From positions 1-20,800 of the forward strand of contig DBZU01000060.1 in assembly GCA_002311285.1 (NCBI GenBank): DNA of 20,800 bases, in the 5' to 3' direction. Numbering within the stretch: the first letter of the stretch is position 1; every line of letters starts with the position of its first letter. The translations under genes and the position numbers were made by a program. Positions 7,380-15,018 of the stretch are shown here, one piece after another. Under the pieces are notes generated by a model. It was not told the DNA's origin, did not search any database, and saw nothing but the letters and a program-made list of their open reading frames with translations. Source of the DNA: Dehalococcoidia bacterium UBA1152. Lineage in GTDB: Bacteria > Chloroflexota > Dehalococcoidia > Lucifugimonadales > UBA2962.

Positions 7380-7486
7380 TATTAACTCCTTAATCTATAA
7401 AATCTTTCACGAAATCGAGTTCAAATTGCTTTAGAATTAATAAACTAGAATTTAATCCAGTAATACTATACGCAATATATTGATCT

Positions 7487-8530
7487 ATGGGAACTAACAA
7501 ATTTTTAAGTCTACAAGAGTATAACTATAACCTGCCAAAACAGCTGATAGCGCAGTCACCTATGGAACCGCGGGACCACTCAAAATTATTAGTACTTGAT
7601 ATTAATAAAGGACTACTTGAGGATCGTCGCTTTTTTGATCTTCCGTACTATTTGACAGCCGGTGATGTTCTTGTTTTTAATGATACAAGAGTTATGCCTG
7701 CACGCATTTTTGGCACAACAGAAAACGGTGCCACAATTGAATTGCTTTTGCTCAGAAAAGTTCACAAAGACATGTGGCGTGCCCTTGTTAAACCCGGTGC
7801 AAAAATGAGAACAGGAGATCGATTCAGCATTGGTAATAATGAACTCATGTGTAAGGTTAAGTCAGTCGAACATGACGGAACAAGAATAGTGTCTCTTTCT
7901 AAGAAACTAAATTTAATGGACGAAGGAGTGTTGCCCCTACCGCCTTATATAACTCAAGAATTGAACGATCCTGAGAGGTATCAAACAATTTATTCTTCTG
8001 TAGCAAAAAGTGTAGCTGCACCAACTGCAGGATTACATTTCACAGAACAATTACTGGCAGATTTAAAAAAAATAGGCGTGAATATCATATTTGTGACTTT
8101 ACACATCGGTTGGGGTACATTCCGACCAATTGTGTCAGACAATATATATGATCATGCGATGGAATCGGAAGATTTTCAATTATCAAAGGTAGCTGCAAAA
8201 ACGATAAATGAAGCTAAAAATGACGGAAGAAGAGTAATATCTGTCGGAACTACAGGGGTAAGGCTTTTAGAATCTATTTCCTCGAGCTGTGATCCACAAA
8301 ATGTCGGAACTATTGCACATGGACTCGGTAGCACTGAGTTATTTATAACACCTGGACATCGATTCAAAATAGTTGATGGCTTAGTGTCTAACTTTCATCT
8401 GCCAAGATCCACTTTACTTTTATTAGTAAGTGCATTTGTTGGGAAGAAAAATTTGTTTAGAGCATATGAACATGCAATTGAAAATAAGTATCGCTTTTAC
8501 TCTTTTGGAGATGCTATGCTGATGCTTTGA
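7487..8530 (+). CDS. queA: S-adenosylmethionine:tRNA ribosyltransferase-isomerase
   Basis: Penultimate step of queuosine synthesis: it moves the ribosyl part of SAM onto 7-aminomethyl-7-deazaguanine at the wobble position of GUN-anticodon tRNAs, giving epoxyqueuosine. Family blocks are NLPKQLIAQSPMEPRDHSKL (15-34), GDVLVFNDTRVMPARI (59-74), the APTAGLHFT motif (178-186), HIGWGTF (206-212) and the C-terminal VSNFHLPRSTLLLLVSAF. Length 347 is typical. The ATG at 7487 has no recognisable Shine-Dalgarno. There is no better in-frame start, and the N-terminus aligns with the family by eye. No other queuosine gene is in the window. It is divergent from the phosphotriesterase-family gene with a 107-base AT-rich gap. 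Confidence 0.97.
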   Translation: MGTNKFLSLQEYNYNLPKQLIAQSPMEPRDHSKLLVLDINKGLLEDRRFFDLPYYLTAGDVLVFNDTRVMPARIFGTTENGATIELLLLRKVHKDMWRALVKPGAKMRTGDRFSIGNNELMCKVKSVEHDGTRIVSLSKKLNLMDEGVLPLPPYITQELNDPERYQTIYSSVAKSVAAPTAGLHFTEQLLADLKKIGVNIIFVTLHIGWGTFRPIVSDNIYDHAMESEDFQLSKVAAKTINEAKNDGRRVISVGTTGVRLLESISSSCDPQNVGTIAHGLGSTELFITPGHRFKIVDGLVSNFHLPRSTLLLLVSAFVGKKNLFRAYEHAIENKYRFYSFGDAMLML

Positions 8531-8591
8531 TAATGATAATTAGCTAAATACTCAAGAACTTTATATTATTATTATTTGTTTTTGGTGAACA

Positions 8592-8597
8592 TATAAT
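8592..8597 (+). promoter_or_regulatory. Possible -10 box for the SelA-like/Ldh2 operon
   Basis: A perfect TATAAT sits 60 bases ahead of the SelA-like start codon in an AT-rich 127-base gap after queA. No convincing -35 is found at 16-18 bases, so the call is weak. The same gap has a 4-bp GGTG/CACC inverted repeat but no convincing terminator for queA. Confidence 0.3.
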
Positions 8598-8657
8598 TCC
8601 ACCGAAAAAATAAATTATCAAACGGCACAAATAAATTTAATAGTGAGGTTTCCATAA

Positions 8658-9797
8658 ATGGCTCAAGAAATTGACTCTGATAGTGTTTATCAAAATATTG
8701 GGGTAACACCTGTGATAAACGCAGCCGGTCCTATAACTATGTTCGGAGGCACTAAATTGCGGCTAGAAGTACATAGTGCAATGAATGCTGCGTCCCAAAC
8801 AATGATTGATTTACACCAGTTAAATGATAAAGCTGGTGAAATTCTCGCAGGTTATGCAGGAGCTGAAGCAGGAATGGTAACTTCAGGAGCATCAGGAGCT
8901 CTAATATTACAAGCAGCAGCAGTTGTAGCAGGCAGTGACAAGAAGAAGATGCGTCAATTGCCAAATACCGATGGAATGCGAAATGAAATCATAATACACA
9001 ATATCCATAGATTCCCATATGATCAATGTTACACCGCTATTGGAGCAAAACTAGTCGGTGTAGGAGATTTTCTCAGATGTCTGCCGTGGGAGTTGGAGGG
9101 TGCAATAAATGAGAATACGGCTGCCATAGCTTACCTCGATGCTCCCTTTGTATCACCGAATGCAATGCCATTAAAAGAAGTAGTAAAAATAGCACATGCG
9201 CATGACATACCAGTGATTGTCGATGCGGCCACAATGATTCCGCCAAGAAGCAATTTCACAAAATATATAGACCAAGGAGCTGATTTAGTCGTATTTAGTG
9301 GCGGTAAAGGTATAAGAGGCCCGCAAGGCACTGGCATCATGGTTGGAAGGAAAGATTTAATTCAAGCGGCCAGGGATAATGCATCTCCTAACCAATTTAT
9401 TGGAAGAGGTCTTAAAGTTAGCAAGGAAGAGATAATTGGTCTTTTGCAATCAGTAGAGTTATTAATGGCTACGAATGAAGATGAGGAAACAGCCATATTT
9501 CGTAATTTATCTCAGATGGTTGTGGATGCTTTAATTGAGTTACCAGGGCTTGATGTTTCAATCGAACATGACTACAAGAATTATCTTATTCCAAACGCCG
9601 TGTTTCGCTTCACCAAAGACTGGGATGGTCCGTCTCGAGATACTGTTTTAGAACGAATGAAGCATGGTGAAACGCCAGTATATTTATATTGGTTATGTGG
9701 GCCTGATACTCTTGCCGTGGATCCTCTCAATGTGGACGAGAAAGAAATGCAGGTGGTTATCTCGAGGCTTTTACAAGAATTGACGAAGAAAGACTGA
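8658..9797 (+). CDS. SelA-fold PLP-dependent enzyme (DgaE-like lyase family)
   Basis: Pyridoxal-phosphate enzyme of the SelA / D-glucosaminate-6-phosphate ammonia-lyase (DgaE) group, fold type I. The cofactor lysine is Lys217 in VVFSGGKGIRGPQGTG, the Asp that pairs with the pyridine nitrogen is Asp189 (PVIVDAAT), and TSGASGAL (75-82) is the phosphate-binding region. The N-terminus has the family's VYQNIGVTPVINAAG opening. At 379 residues it is shorter than true L-seryl-tRNA(Sec) selenium transferase (about 450-470), and no selenocysteine gene is nearby, so I read it as a catabolic lyase or aldolase-like member. GAGG lies 9 bases before the ATG. It is followed after 33 bases by an Ldh2-family gene, probably in one operon. 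Substrate unknown. Confidence 0.85.
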   Translation: MAQEIDSDSVYQNIGVTPVINAAGPITMFGGTKLRLEVHSAMNAASQTMIDLHQLNDKAGEILAGYAGAEAGMVTSGASGALILQAAAVVAGSDKKKMRQLPNTDGMRNEIIIHNIHRFPYDQCYTAIGAKLVGVGDFLRCLPWELEGAINENTAAIAYLDAPFVSPNAMPLKEVVKIAHAHDIPVIVDAATMIPPRSNFTKYIDQGADLVVFSGGKGIRGPQGTGIMVGRKDLIQAARDNASPNQFIGRGLKVSKEEIIGLLQSVELLMATNEDEETAIFRNLSQMVVDALIELPGLDVSIEHDYKNYLIPNAVFRFTKDWDGPSRDTVLERMKHGETPVYLYWLCGPDTLAVDPLNVDEKEMQVVISRLLQELTKKD

Positions 9798-9830
9798 ATG
9801 GACAAGTTTTAAAAAGGACGTGGAAACAAA

Positions 9831-10937
9831 TTGTTAGAGAGATTTAAGGTTCCAGAAAATGACCAAATTAGGATCGATCATCAAGATTTAAGAAGTACAG
9901 TGGAATCCATTTTTTTAAAACTGGATTGTTCGATGGAACACGCAGTAGCAGGGGCTGACACGCTTGTTTCTACCGATTTGAGAGGAGTGGAAACCCACGG
10001 TGTTTCTAATATGTTGCGCACATATGTAGGCGAATTCCAATCAGGAAAAATTAATTCCAGGCCAGAAGTTAAAGTTATAAGAGAAACTCCTGGAACAGTA
10101 GCCCTGGATGGTGATCGTGGACTAGGGGTAATGCTTGCGCCAGGGGCTATGAAAAGAGCGATTGATAAAGCTAAAACGGTTGGTATCGGTGTTTGCGTAA
10201 TGCAGAATAGTGGACATATGGGAGCGATTGGACATCATGCCATGCTTGCGGCGAAGGAAAACATGGTTGGCATGACAACGACCTCAGGAGGAGCTGGAAG
10301 TCGAGTTTTTGTTTTGCCTACTTTCGCAGCTGAACCCAGATTTGGCACAAATCCTATCGCAATTGCAGCTCCCGCCCGCAGCCAACCGTTTCTGCTTTTC
10401 GACGCAGCAACGAGTGCTATTGCTGGCAATAAAATTGGGCTAGCTGAAAGGGTTGGCGCAATGCTTGAACCGGGTTGGATAGCCAAACTCGATGGTAGTC
10501 CTATTGTAGAGCCTGTACATTCGCCAGGTGCGGGCAATTATTGGCAGTTACCGCTTGGAGGTATTCGGGAACAAGGCTCTCATAAAGGATATGGATTGTC
10601 GATGATACCGGAGGTTTTAGGCACTATGCTGTCAGGAGCCAGGCCGGGAATGCTACCAGGTGAAAGGTTAGCCCAGGATCATTATTTTGCTGCATACAAT
10701 ATTGAAGCTTTTACTGATACAGACCGGTTTTTAGACACAATGGACGAAATGCTAAAAACTCTCCGTGATACTCCTTCTGCCCCAGGGTATGACAGAGTTC
10801 TTTATCCAGGGCTTTCTGAATATGAAGAAGAGATTGATAGGTTAAAAATTGGCATACCTCTCCACAAAGAAGTACTAGAGTGGTTTGATGGAATTACGGC
10901 AGAGCTTGATTTGCCTAAGCTACCTAGAAAACAATAG
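9831..10937 (+). CDS. Malate/L-lactate dehydrogenase family (Ldh2-type) oxidoreductase
   Basis: NAD(P)-dependent 2-hydroxyacid/2-oxoacid (or ureidoglycolate, imino acid) oxidoreductase of the Ldh2 family, which uses an unusual non-Rossmann fold. Family blocks are DLRGVETHGVSNM (49-61, conserved His56), QNSGHMGAIGHHAMLA (125-140, His129), RFGTNPIAIAAP (170-181), FDAATSAIAGNK and GSHKGYGLSMIPEVLGTMLSGA. Length 368 is slightly above usual. The start is uncertain: TTG at 9831 is the first usable codon after AAAGGA, which is about 12 bases away. The gene follows the SelA-like enzyme by 33 bases, so the two probably act in one pathway. It stops 10 bases before the oppositely oriented amidohydrolase stop. 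The exact substrate cannot be read from sequence. Confidence 0.9.
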   Translation: MLERFKVPENDQIRIDHQDLRSTVESIFLKLDCSMEHAVAGADTLVSTDLRGVETHGVSNMLRTYVGEFQSGKINSRPEVKVIRETPGTVALDGDRGLGVMLAPGAMKRAIDKAKTVGIGVCVMQNSGHMGAIGHHAMLAAKENMVGMTTTSGGAGSRVFVLPTFAAEPRFGTNPIAIAAPARSQPFLLFDAATSAIAGNKIGLAERVGAMLEPGWIAKLDGSPIVEPVHSPGAGNYWQLPLGGIREQGSHKGYGLSMIPEVLGTMLSGARPGMLPGERLAQDHYFAAYNIEAFTDTDRFLDTMDEMLKTLRDTPSAPGYDRVLYPGLSEYEEEIDRLKIGIPLHKEVLEWFDGITAELDLPKLPRKQ

Positions 10938-10947
10938 TTAACATTAA

Positions 10948-12345
10948 TCAGGATATAGGAGCCCTGGCCGGTTTGCCAGGATGTAAATTTTCTTTGAATA
11001 TCCCTTCAGACACTATTGGTATGCCGCCGATAATTACGTATTGAAAACCTGTTGAGGGAGCAGATGGGTTTGAATAGGTTGCTTTGTCTATAACATTTAC
11101 TGGGTCGAACACAACAATATCTGCATCAGCTCCAACTGTAATTCTGCCCTTTCTTAAGAACTGAGGAGCCCTTTTCTCTAGTCGCTGTGCTGGCATTAAG
11201 CTTGATTTGCGAATTGCATCCATTAAGCTAATCGATTTCTGTTCCCTAACAAAGTGACCTAGGATTTTGGCATATGAACCAGCGGTCCTTGGATGGCCAG
11301 CAGAATTTTTTATCCATCCATCTGTGGCTATTGAAGTTAACGGGCTGGTCACTGAAGCAATTACTGATTCTTCAGGGATAAAATTAATAACTACCATACC
11401 TCCCTTCGATCTATATTTCTCAAAAGAATCTTTATTTAGCATTTCCCCCGTACTTGGCCACAATAATTGCTCATAAGTGACGCCAAGGTTGTCTTGCCAG
11501 CCATCATCAAAGACAGCAGATTCAATCAATGTCATACCTGCAGAGTAAGGGTAACATTCTGTGGTTACATCCAATCCATTCGATCTAGCTGACTCGACAA
11601 TGTCAAGCAGGTCTGGGGTTACCGATAAACCAACACTTGATATGTGAACCACATGTAGGGAAGCTCCGGTTATTGCGGCATTTGCTATCACCTCTTGTAA
11701 GCTTTCAATTGCACCTAATTTTTTAGCATCATCGGGTGGACTTCCCATGCCACGGATATGGACATGACAAGACGCCGAAAAACCTTTAGCTAAACCAAAG
11801 ACCGCAAGAATCTCTTTTCTAGAAGCAGCAGGGGTGTATTGCAACCCAAAACCAACTGCCAATCCGCCCCGACTTAATCCAGTAGATACAATGCTGAGTA
11901 TCCTGGTTAGTTCTTGGTTTGTGGCGGCTCGATGTGCCGCATCTTTACTTGGAACTATGCCAGCTCCATCTTCCATAATCGATATTCGAGCAGGAATATG
12001 GCCCGCACTAACTCCATAGTTGATCGGTGTGGTGTTATTTCTGGCATCATACCAAGCATCAACATCAGAAGTCCCAACTTCAAGTTCTAAAGCAGTAGTT
12101 ACACCATCCATTGCTTGAATTCGATAATTTTCAGTGTCTTGTCCATGGGAATGCATATCTATAAAGCCTGGACATACTATTAATCCAGTCGCATCTATCT
12201 CTTCTAATCCTTGTAATTTACTACCCCAGATGTCTTCAATCACACGGACCCTACCATTTGTGATGGCGATATTTCTTTGAGCATCTATACCGGAGTCAGG
12301 GTCTATTAATCTTCCGTTTCTTATTAAGAGATCATACTTTTGCAA
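10948..12345 (-). CDS. Amidohydrolase, D-aminoacylase / D-glutamate deacylase-like
   Basis: Likely removes the N-acyl group from N-acyl-D-amino acids, giving a D-amino acid. Metal-site residues are His65 and His67 (PGFIDMHSHGQD), an acidic cluster in GVTTALELEVG (81-91) where classical D-aminoacylase has a Cys ligand, CHVHIRG (193-199), HVVHISS (231-237) and Asp342 (ATDG). GHPRTAGSY and the C-terminal GRITVGADADIVVFDP barrel-flanking domain fit the same family. The HSHGQD / GVTTALELE / WYDARNN combination recalls the D-glutamate deacylase subgroup; this is from memory. The start is TTG (12343-12345) with AAAGGA 8 bases ahead. It is the last gene of the long minus-strand run, 38 bases after the PAP2-like gene. 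Length 465 is a little short but complete. Confidence 0.87.
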   Translation of the reverse strand: MQKYDLLIRNGRLIDPDSGIDAQRNIAITNGRVRVIEDIWGSKLQGLEEIDATGLIVCPGFIDMHSHGQDTENYRIQAMDGVTTALELEVGTSDVDAWYDARNNTTPINYGVSAGHIPARISIMEDGAGIVPSKDAAHRAATNQELTRILSIVSTGLSRGGLAVGFGLQYTPAASRKEILAVFGLAKGFSASCHVHIRGMGSPPDDAKKLGAIESLQEVIANAAITGASLHVVHISSVGLSVTPDLLDIVESARSNGLDVTTECYPYSAGMTLIESAVFDDGWQDNLGVTYEQLLWPSTGEMLNKDSFEKYRSKGGMVVINFIPEESVIASVTSPLTSIATDGWIKNSAGHPRTAGSYAKILGHFVREQKSISLMDAIRKSSLMPAQRLEKRAPQFLRKGRITVGADADIVVFDPVNVIDKATYSNPSAPSTGFQYVIIGGIPIVSEGIFKENLHPGKPARAPIS

Positions 12346-12383
12346 AATGAGTTCCTTTCAAAATATCAAAAGCGTTCTGTTAC

Positions 12384-12965
12384 TTATGCTAACCTAAATA
12401 TCCGAGCTACCTTTATAAAACATGTAGGCATTGGTTCCATAATTTTGCGTGCCAGGTATATGGGGATGATAGAACAGATGCCTATGATTGCCCCCATAAT
12501 GACATCGCTTGGGTAATGTACTCCTACATAAATTCGGCTGAATGCCAATAATCCGCTGGCAAAAAACATTAATAAACCCAGACGTTTATTAAAAGTAAAC
12601 ACTCCTGCAGCTACTCCGAAACAAGCCGCTACGGGATTTGAAGGAAAAGAAAAATCTGTTGGCCGATAGAATATCACTACCAGTTCATGTGTTACGAAAG
12701 GTCTTGGACGTTCAATTAATGCACTTATAAGTTGTGAAATGCCACTTGAGAGTGCCATGGCACCTAAAGCCGCGAAAACTCCAATTTGATATCGATACCT
12801 GATCGTCCTATTACGTCCTATAAACCAGATGGATAGCAAAGTTAAACATAAACATACCGGTATAAGATAATCACTAACTGTCCAGGACATGATCATATCT
12901 AATATTTTAGATTTGCCATTTAAACCATTTATTGCGAGTAGAATTTTTTCATCGGAGCCTAGCAA
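12384..12965 (-). CDS. PAP2-fold membrane protein with degenerate catalytic motifs
   Basis: Belongs to the PAP2 phosphatase fold (undecaprenyl-diphosphatase BcrC, phosphatidylglycerophosphatase PgpB and similar), with about five to six membrane helices in 193 residues. Motif 3 is intact: SRIYVGVHYPSD (143-154) with Ser143, Arg144, nucleophile His150 and Asp154. Motif 1 has the RPRP end (86-89), but its Lys is Ser81. Motif 2 reads PSNP (108-111) instead of PSGH/PSNH, so the acid-base His is Pro111. Two key residues are therefore missing, and phosphatase activity is doubtful. The start is TTG at 12963-12965 with AGGA upstream, overlapping the end of the preceding membrane gene by 17 bases, which suggests translational coupling. 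It may be a divergent phosphatase, a binding protein or a decaying gene; no frameshift is seen. Confidence 0.8.
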   Translation of the reverse strand: MLGSDEKILLAINGLNGKSKILDMIMSWTVSDYLIPVCLCLTLLSIWFIGRNRTIRYRYQIGVFAALGAMALSSGISQLISALIERPRPFVTHELVVIFYRPTDFSFPSNPVAACFGVAAGVFTFNKRLGLLMFFASGLLAFSRIYVGVHYPSDVIMGAIIGICSIIPIYLARKIMEPMPTCFIKVARIFRLA

Positions 12966-13449
12966 TTATTTTTATTCCTAGTTCATAAATTATGCCTTTT
13001 GGCAGATCAGAAAATTGTTCGCTCAAAGATTGGTTCCAGTTTTTGTTCCATTTTGCCAGTTCTGTTTTTATAGCAGAAAAATAATTCTGTTCGTATAGAG
13101 ACTCAATCCCATCTGTATGTATCTGATCAACTTTTGTGACTTTAAACCCACTGTTAAATATTGAAGATATTATTAAAGTTAATATCATTGCAATTAGAGA
13201 ACCCAAAAAAAACCCTACCGCTTGGGTGTTAGCATCGAGGCCTCCATTAATGTCACTGATATTACGATCTTCAGACAGAAAAAACCAAATTATTGAACCT
13301 AAGATTAGAGATATTCCTAACACAAATGATGGAACACGGCTTTTCAATAATAGTAGGCCACGAACTTTTCCAATAGATGTACCAATTTGTATAGCACCCA
13401 TCGCACAAAAAAACACAAAAGTTATGTAGTCTAAAAAGAAAAAAGACAT
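12949..13449 (-). CDS. Unrecognised three-helix membrane protein
   Basis: I do not recognise the family. The 166 residues contain three predicted membrane helices at about 4-22, 39-57 and 76-98. A polar loop lies between helices two and three (SEDRNISDINGG). A soluble tail of about 65 residues follows, rich in Asn, Glu and Lys with several aromatics (YEQNYFSAIKTELAKWNKNW). It starts at ATG 13447-13449, 13 bases after the ilvE stop, with no clear ribosome site, and its last 17 bases overlap the PAP2-fold gene. The tight coupling suggests that the two membrane proteins act together, possibly in envelope lipid or undecaprenyl handling (inference). Confidence 0.72.
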   Translation of the reverse strand: MSFFFLDYITFVFFCAMGAIQIGTSIGKVRGLLLLKSRVPSFVLGISLILGSIIWFFLSEDRNISDINGGLDANTQAVGFFLGSLIAMILTLIISSIFNSGFKVTKVDQIHTDGIESLYEQNYFSAIKTELAKWNKNWNQSLSEQFSDLPKGIIYELGIKIIARLR

Positions 13450-13462
13450 TTTATATTTAAGA

Positions 13463-14392
13463 TTACGTCTCCAAAGTTATTGAGTGGCACCAATAGGCGT
13501 ATTTCGAGTTATTTCCTCGAACTGCATTAGCATAGATGTTTCTTAGTTTCTCAGTTATGGGTCCGACTTCGCCTTTACCAACAGGACGGTTGTCAATTTT
13601 ACCCACCGGGGTAATATGAGCTGCAGTACCAGTAAGAAAAACCTCATCAGCTAAATACAATTCGCTTCTTCTTATGCGTCTTTCGATAACGTCTAACCCA
13701 AGTTCTTCTGATGCTAAAGTAATGGCGCAGTCTCGGGTTATCCCGGTTAGGTTATTGTCAGATATCATAGGAGTATGGAGTTGGTCTCCTACAACCATAA
13801 ATAAATTTTCACCTGTGCCTTCGGATACACCTCCATCTTGGTTAAGCATTATTGCCTCATCAAAGCCAGCCAAAATCGCTTCAGTTTTTGCCAATATACC
13901 GTTTACATATGTGCCAGTAATTTTCACTCTGGGAGGGATGATGGTGTCATCTATTCTACGCCACGAAGAAGTACAGCAATTTATTGCACCATCTGACTCT
14001 ATATATGATCCGAACGGAACCATAATTAGTGTGAAATCGCTATCTAATTCATGTAATTTTAAATTGGCAACCAATTCTTCACTTTTATAAGCTAAAGGCC
14101 TTATGTAAATATCTTCTTGATAGCCACATGCTTTTATCAACTCTTCAGTTATGCCACATAAGTCATCGGCGGAATAAGGGATGTCTAGCATTAAAATTTT
14201 GCAACCTTGTAAAAGACGTTCGTAATGCTCCTTCATTCGAAAAACATACATGGCTTTATGATCAGCATTCCAGTTGCCGCGAATGCCTTCAAATACTCCT
14301 GTACCGTAATGTAAAGCATGTGTGCTTACGCTGACCTTGGCCTTTTCAATAGGCACAATTTTGCCTTTAAAAAAAGCTAGTGATTTAGACAT
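13463..14392 (-). CDS. ilvE: Branched-chain amino acid aminotransferase
   Basis: Fold-type IV PLP enzyme exchanging the amino group between glutamate and the 2-oxo acids of Leu, Ile and Val, in the cytoplasm. Key features are HALHYGTGVFEGIRG (25-39), the cofactor Lys157 in RVKITGTYVNGILAKTEA, EAIMLNQDGGVSEGTGENLFMV (about 179-200) and the LTGITRD and EVFLTGTAAHITPVG blocks. Length 309 is standard. The start is ATG (14390-14392) with AAGGTG 5 bases upstream. The 132-base AT-rich gap ahead of it may hold a promoter (a weak TTGATG-19-TAATAT, 14482-14452). Related D-amino acid transaminase and aminodeoxychorismate lyase share the fold, but the motif set and length favour IlvE. Confidence 0.95.
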   Translation of the reverse strand: MSKSLAFFKGKIVPIEKAKVSVSTHALHYGTGVFEGIRGNWNADHKAMYVFRMKEHYERLLQGCKILMLDIPYSADDLCGITEELIKACGYQEDIYIRPLAYKSEELVANLKLHELDSDFTLIMVPFGSYIESDGAINCCTSSWRRIDDTIIPPRVKITGTYVNGILAKTEAILAGFDEAIMLNQDGGVSEGTGENLFMVVGDQLHTPMISDNNLTGITRDCAITLASEELGLDVIERRIRRSELYLADEVFLTGTAAHITPVGKIDNRPVGKGEVGPITEKLRNIYANAVRGNNSKYAYWCHSITLET

Positions 14393-14524
14393 GAATCACC
14401 TTAGAATTATTAATATTTGTGATAAACATAATCAGTTCTAATCCTTAGTTAATATTAATTCCATATTTTCATAGTGCATCAAAATTATTATTTATGGATT
14501 GATAGTGTTGACTGAAAGATTTAC

Positions 14525-14983
14525 TCATTTAGCGGAATCAGGTTCAGCAGGAACAATTGTTTTTATTGGGTATTCCGTCATGTTTCCTAACAATGATTGT
14601 ATAACTTTAGGCGAAATATCTCTTGGATAGGTGTTTACTGGCCACAAGTTCTTCAATGTTTGGCTTATTGCAACAGCTGAAATAGATTTATTTTTATTAG
14701 CTAGAATCGTACGAAAGACAGCTTCTTTTAAGGGCATATCTGGCAACAGATATTCTGGCGAATCTGCGGCTTGAATCGAAATATCTTTAATTAATTGCTT
14801 TAAATTTGTATTGAGGACATTTTGTATATTGTCCGCCTGTTTAACAGAATAGTTTCTGCGGTCTGCTATTAATAAAGCCACTGATCTATCAGAGTCATCG
14901 TCTATATTGATAGCATATTTTGTATTTTCAAGTTCTTCATCAAATTCAGGCTGGATTTCCTTTTGCTTTTTCATAGGCTTCAT
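14525..14983 (-). CDS. Unrecognised 152-residue soluble protein
   Basis: I do not recognise this protein. The N-terminal 35 residues are charged and probably disordered (Lys-rich, then Glu/Asp-rich). Residues about 36-75 look helical. Residues about 83-140, with the segment LKEAVFRTILANKNKSISAVAISQTL followed by YPRDISPKVIQSLL, look like a compact helical, possibly winged-helix or helix-turn-helix domain. That reading is by eye only. It sits between moeA (35 bases upstream) and ilvE. AAGGAAG is 1 base from the first ATG (14981-14983) and about 10 from a second in-frame ATG three codons on, which may be the true start. A TATAAT (14997-14992) just upstream could give a nearly leaderless transcript. 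Confidence 0.7.
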   Translation of the reverse strand: MKPMKKQKEIQPEFDEELENTKYAINIDDDSDRSVALLIADRRNYSVKQADNIQNVLNTNLKQLIKDISIQAADSPEYLLPDMPLKEAVFRTILANKNKSISAVAISQTLKNLWPVNTYPRDISPKVIQSLLGNMTEYPIKTIVPAEPDSAK

Positions 14984-15018
14984 ACTTCCTTATTATAGAT
15001 TTTATATTGAGTTGAAAA

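Noticed and set aside
8578..8609. GGTG/CACC inverted repeat after queA as a terminator
   Set aside because: The stem is only 4 bp, the loop is about 12 bases, and no T-run follows on the plus strand. A perfect TATAAT in the loop suggests promoter DNA instead.
10235..10537. Long antisense frames within Ldh2, folD, pheT and other genes
   Set aside because: They lie wholly inside well-supported genes, have no family features or ribosome sites, and are expected by chance.
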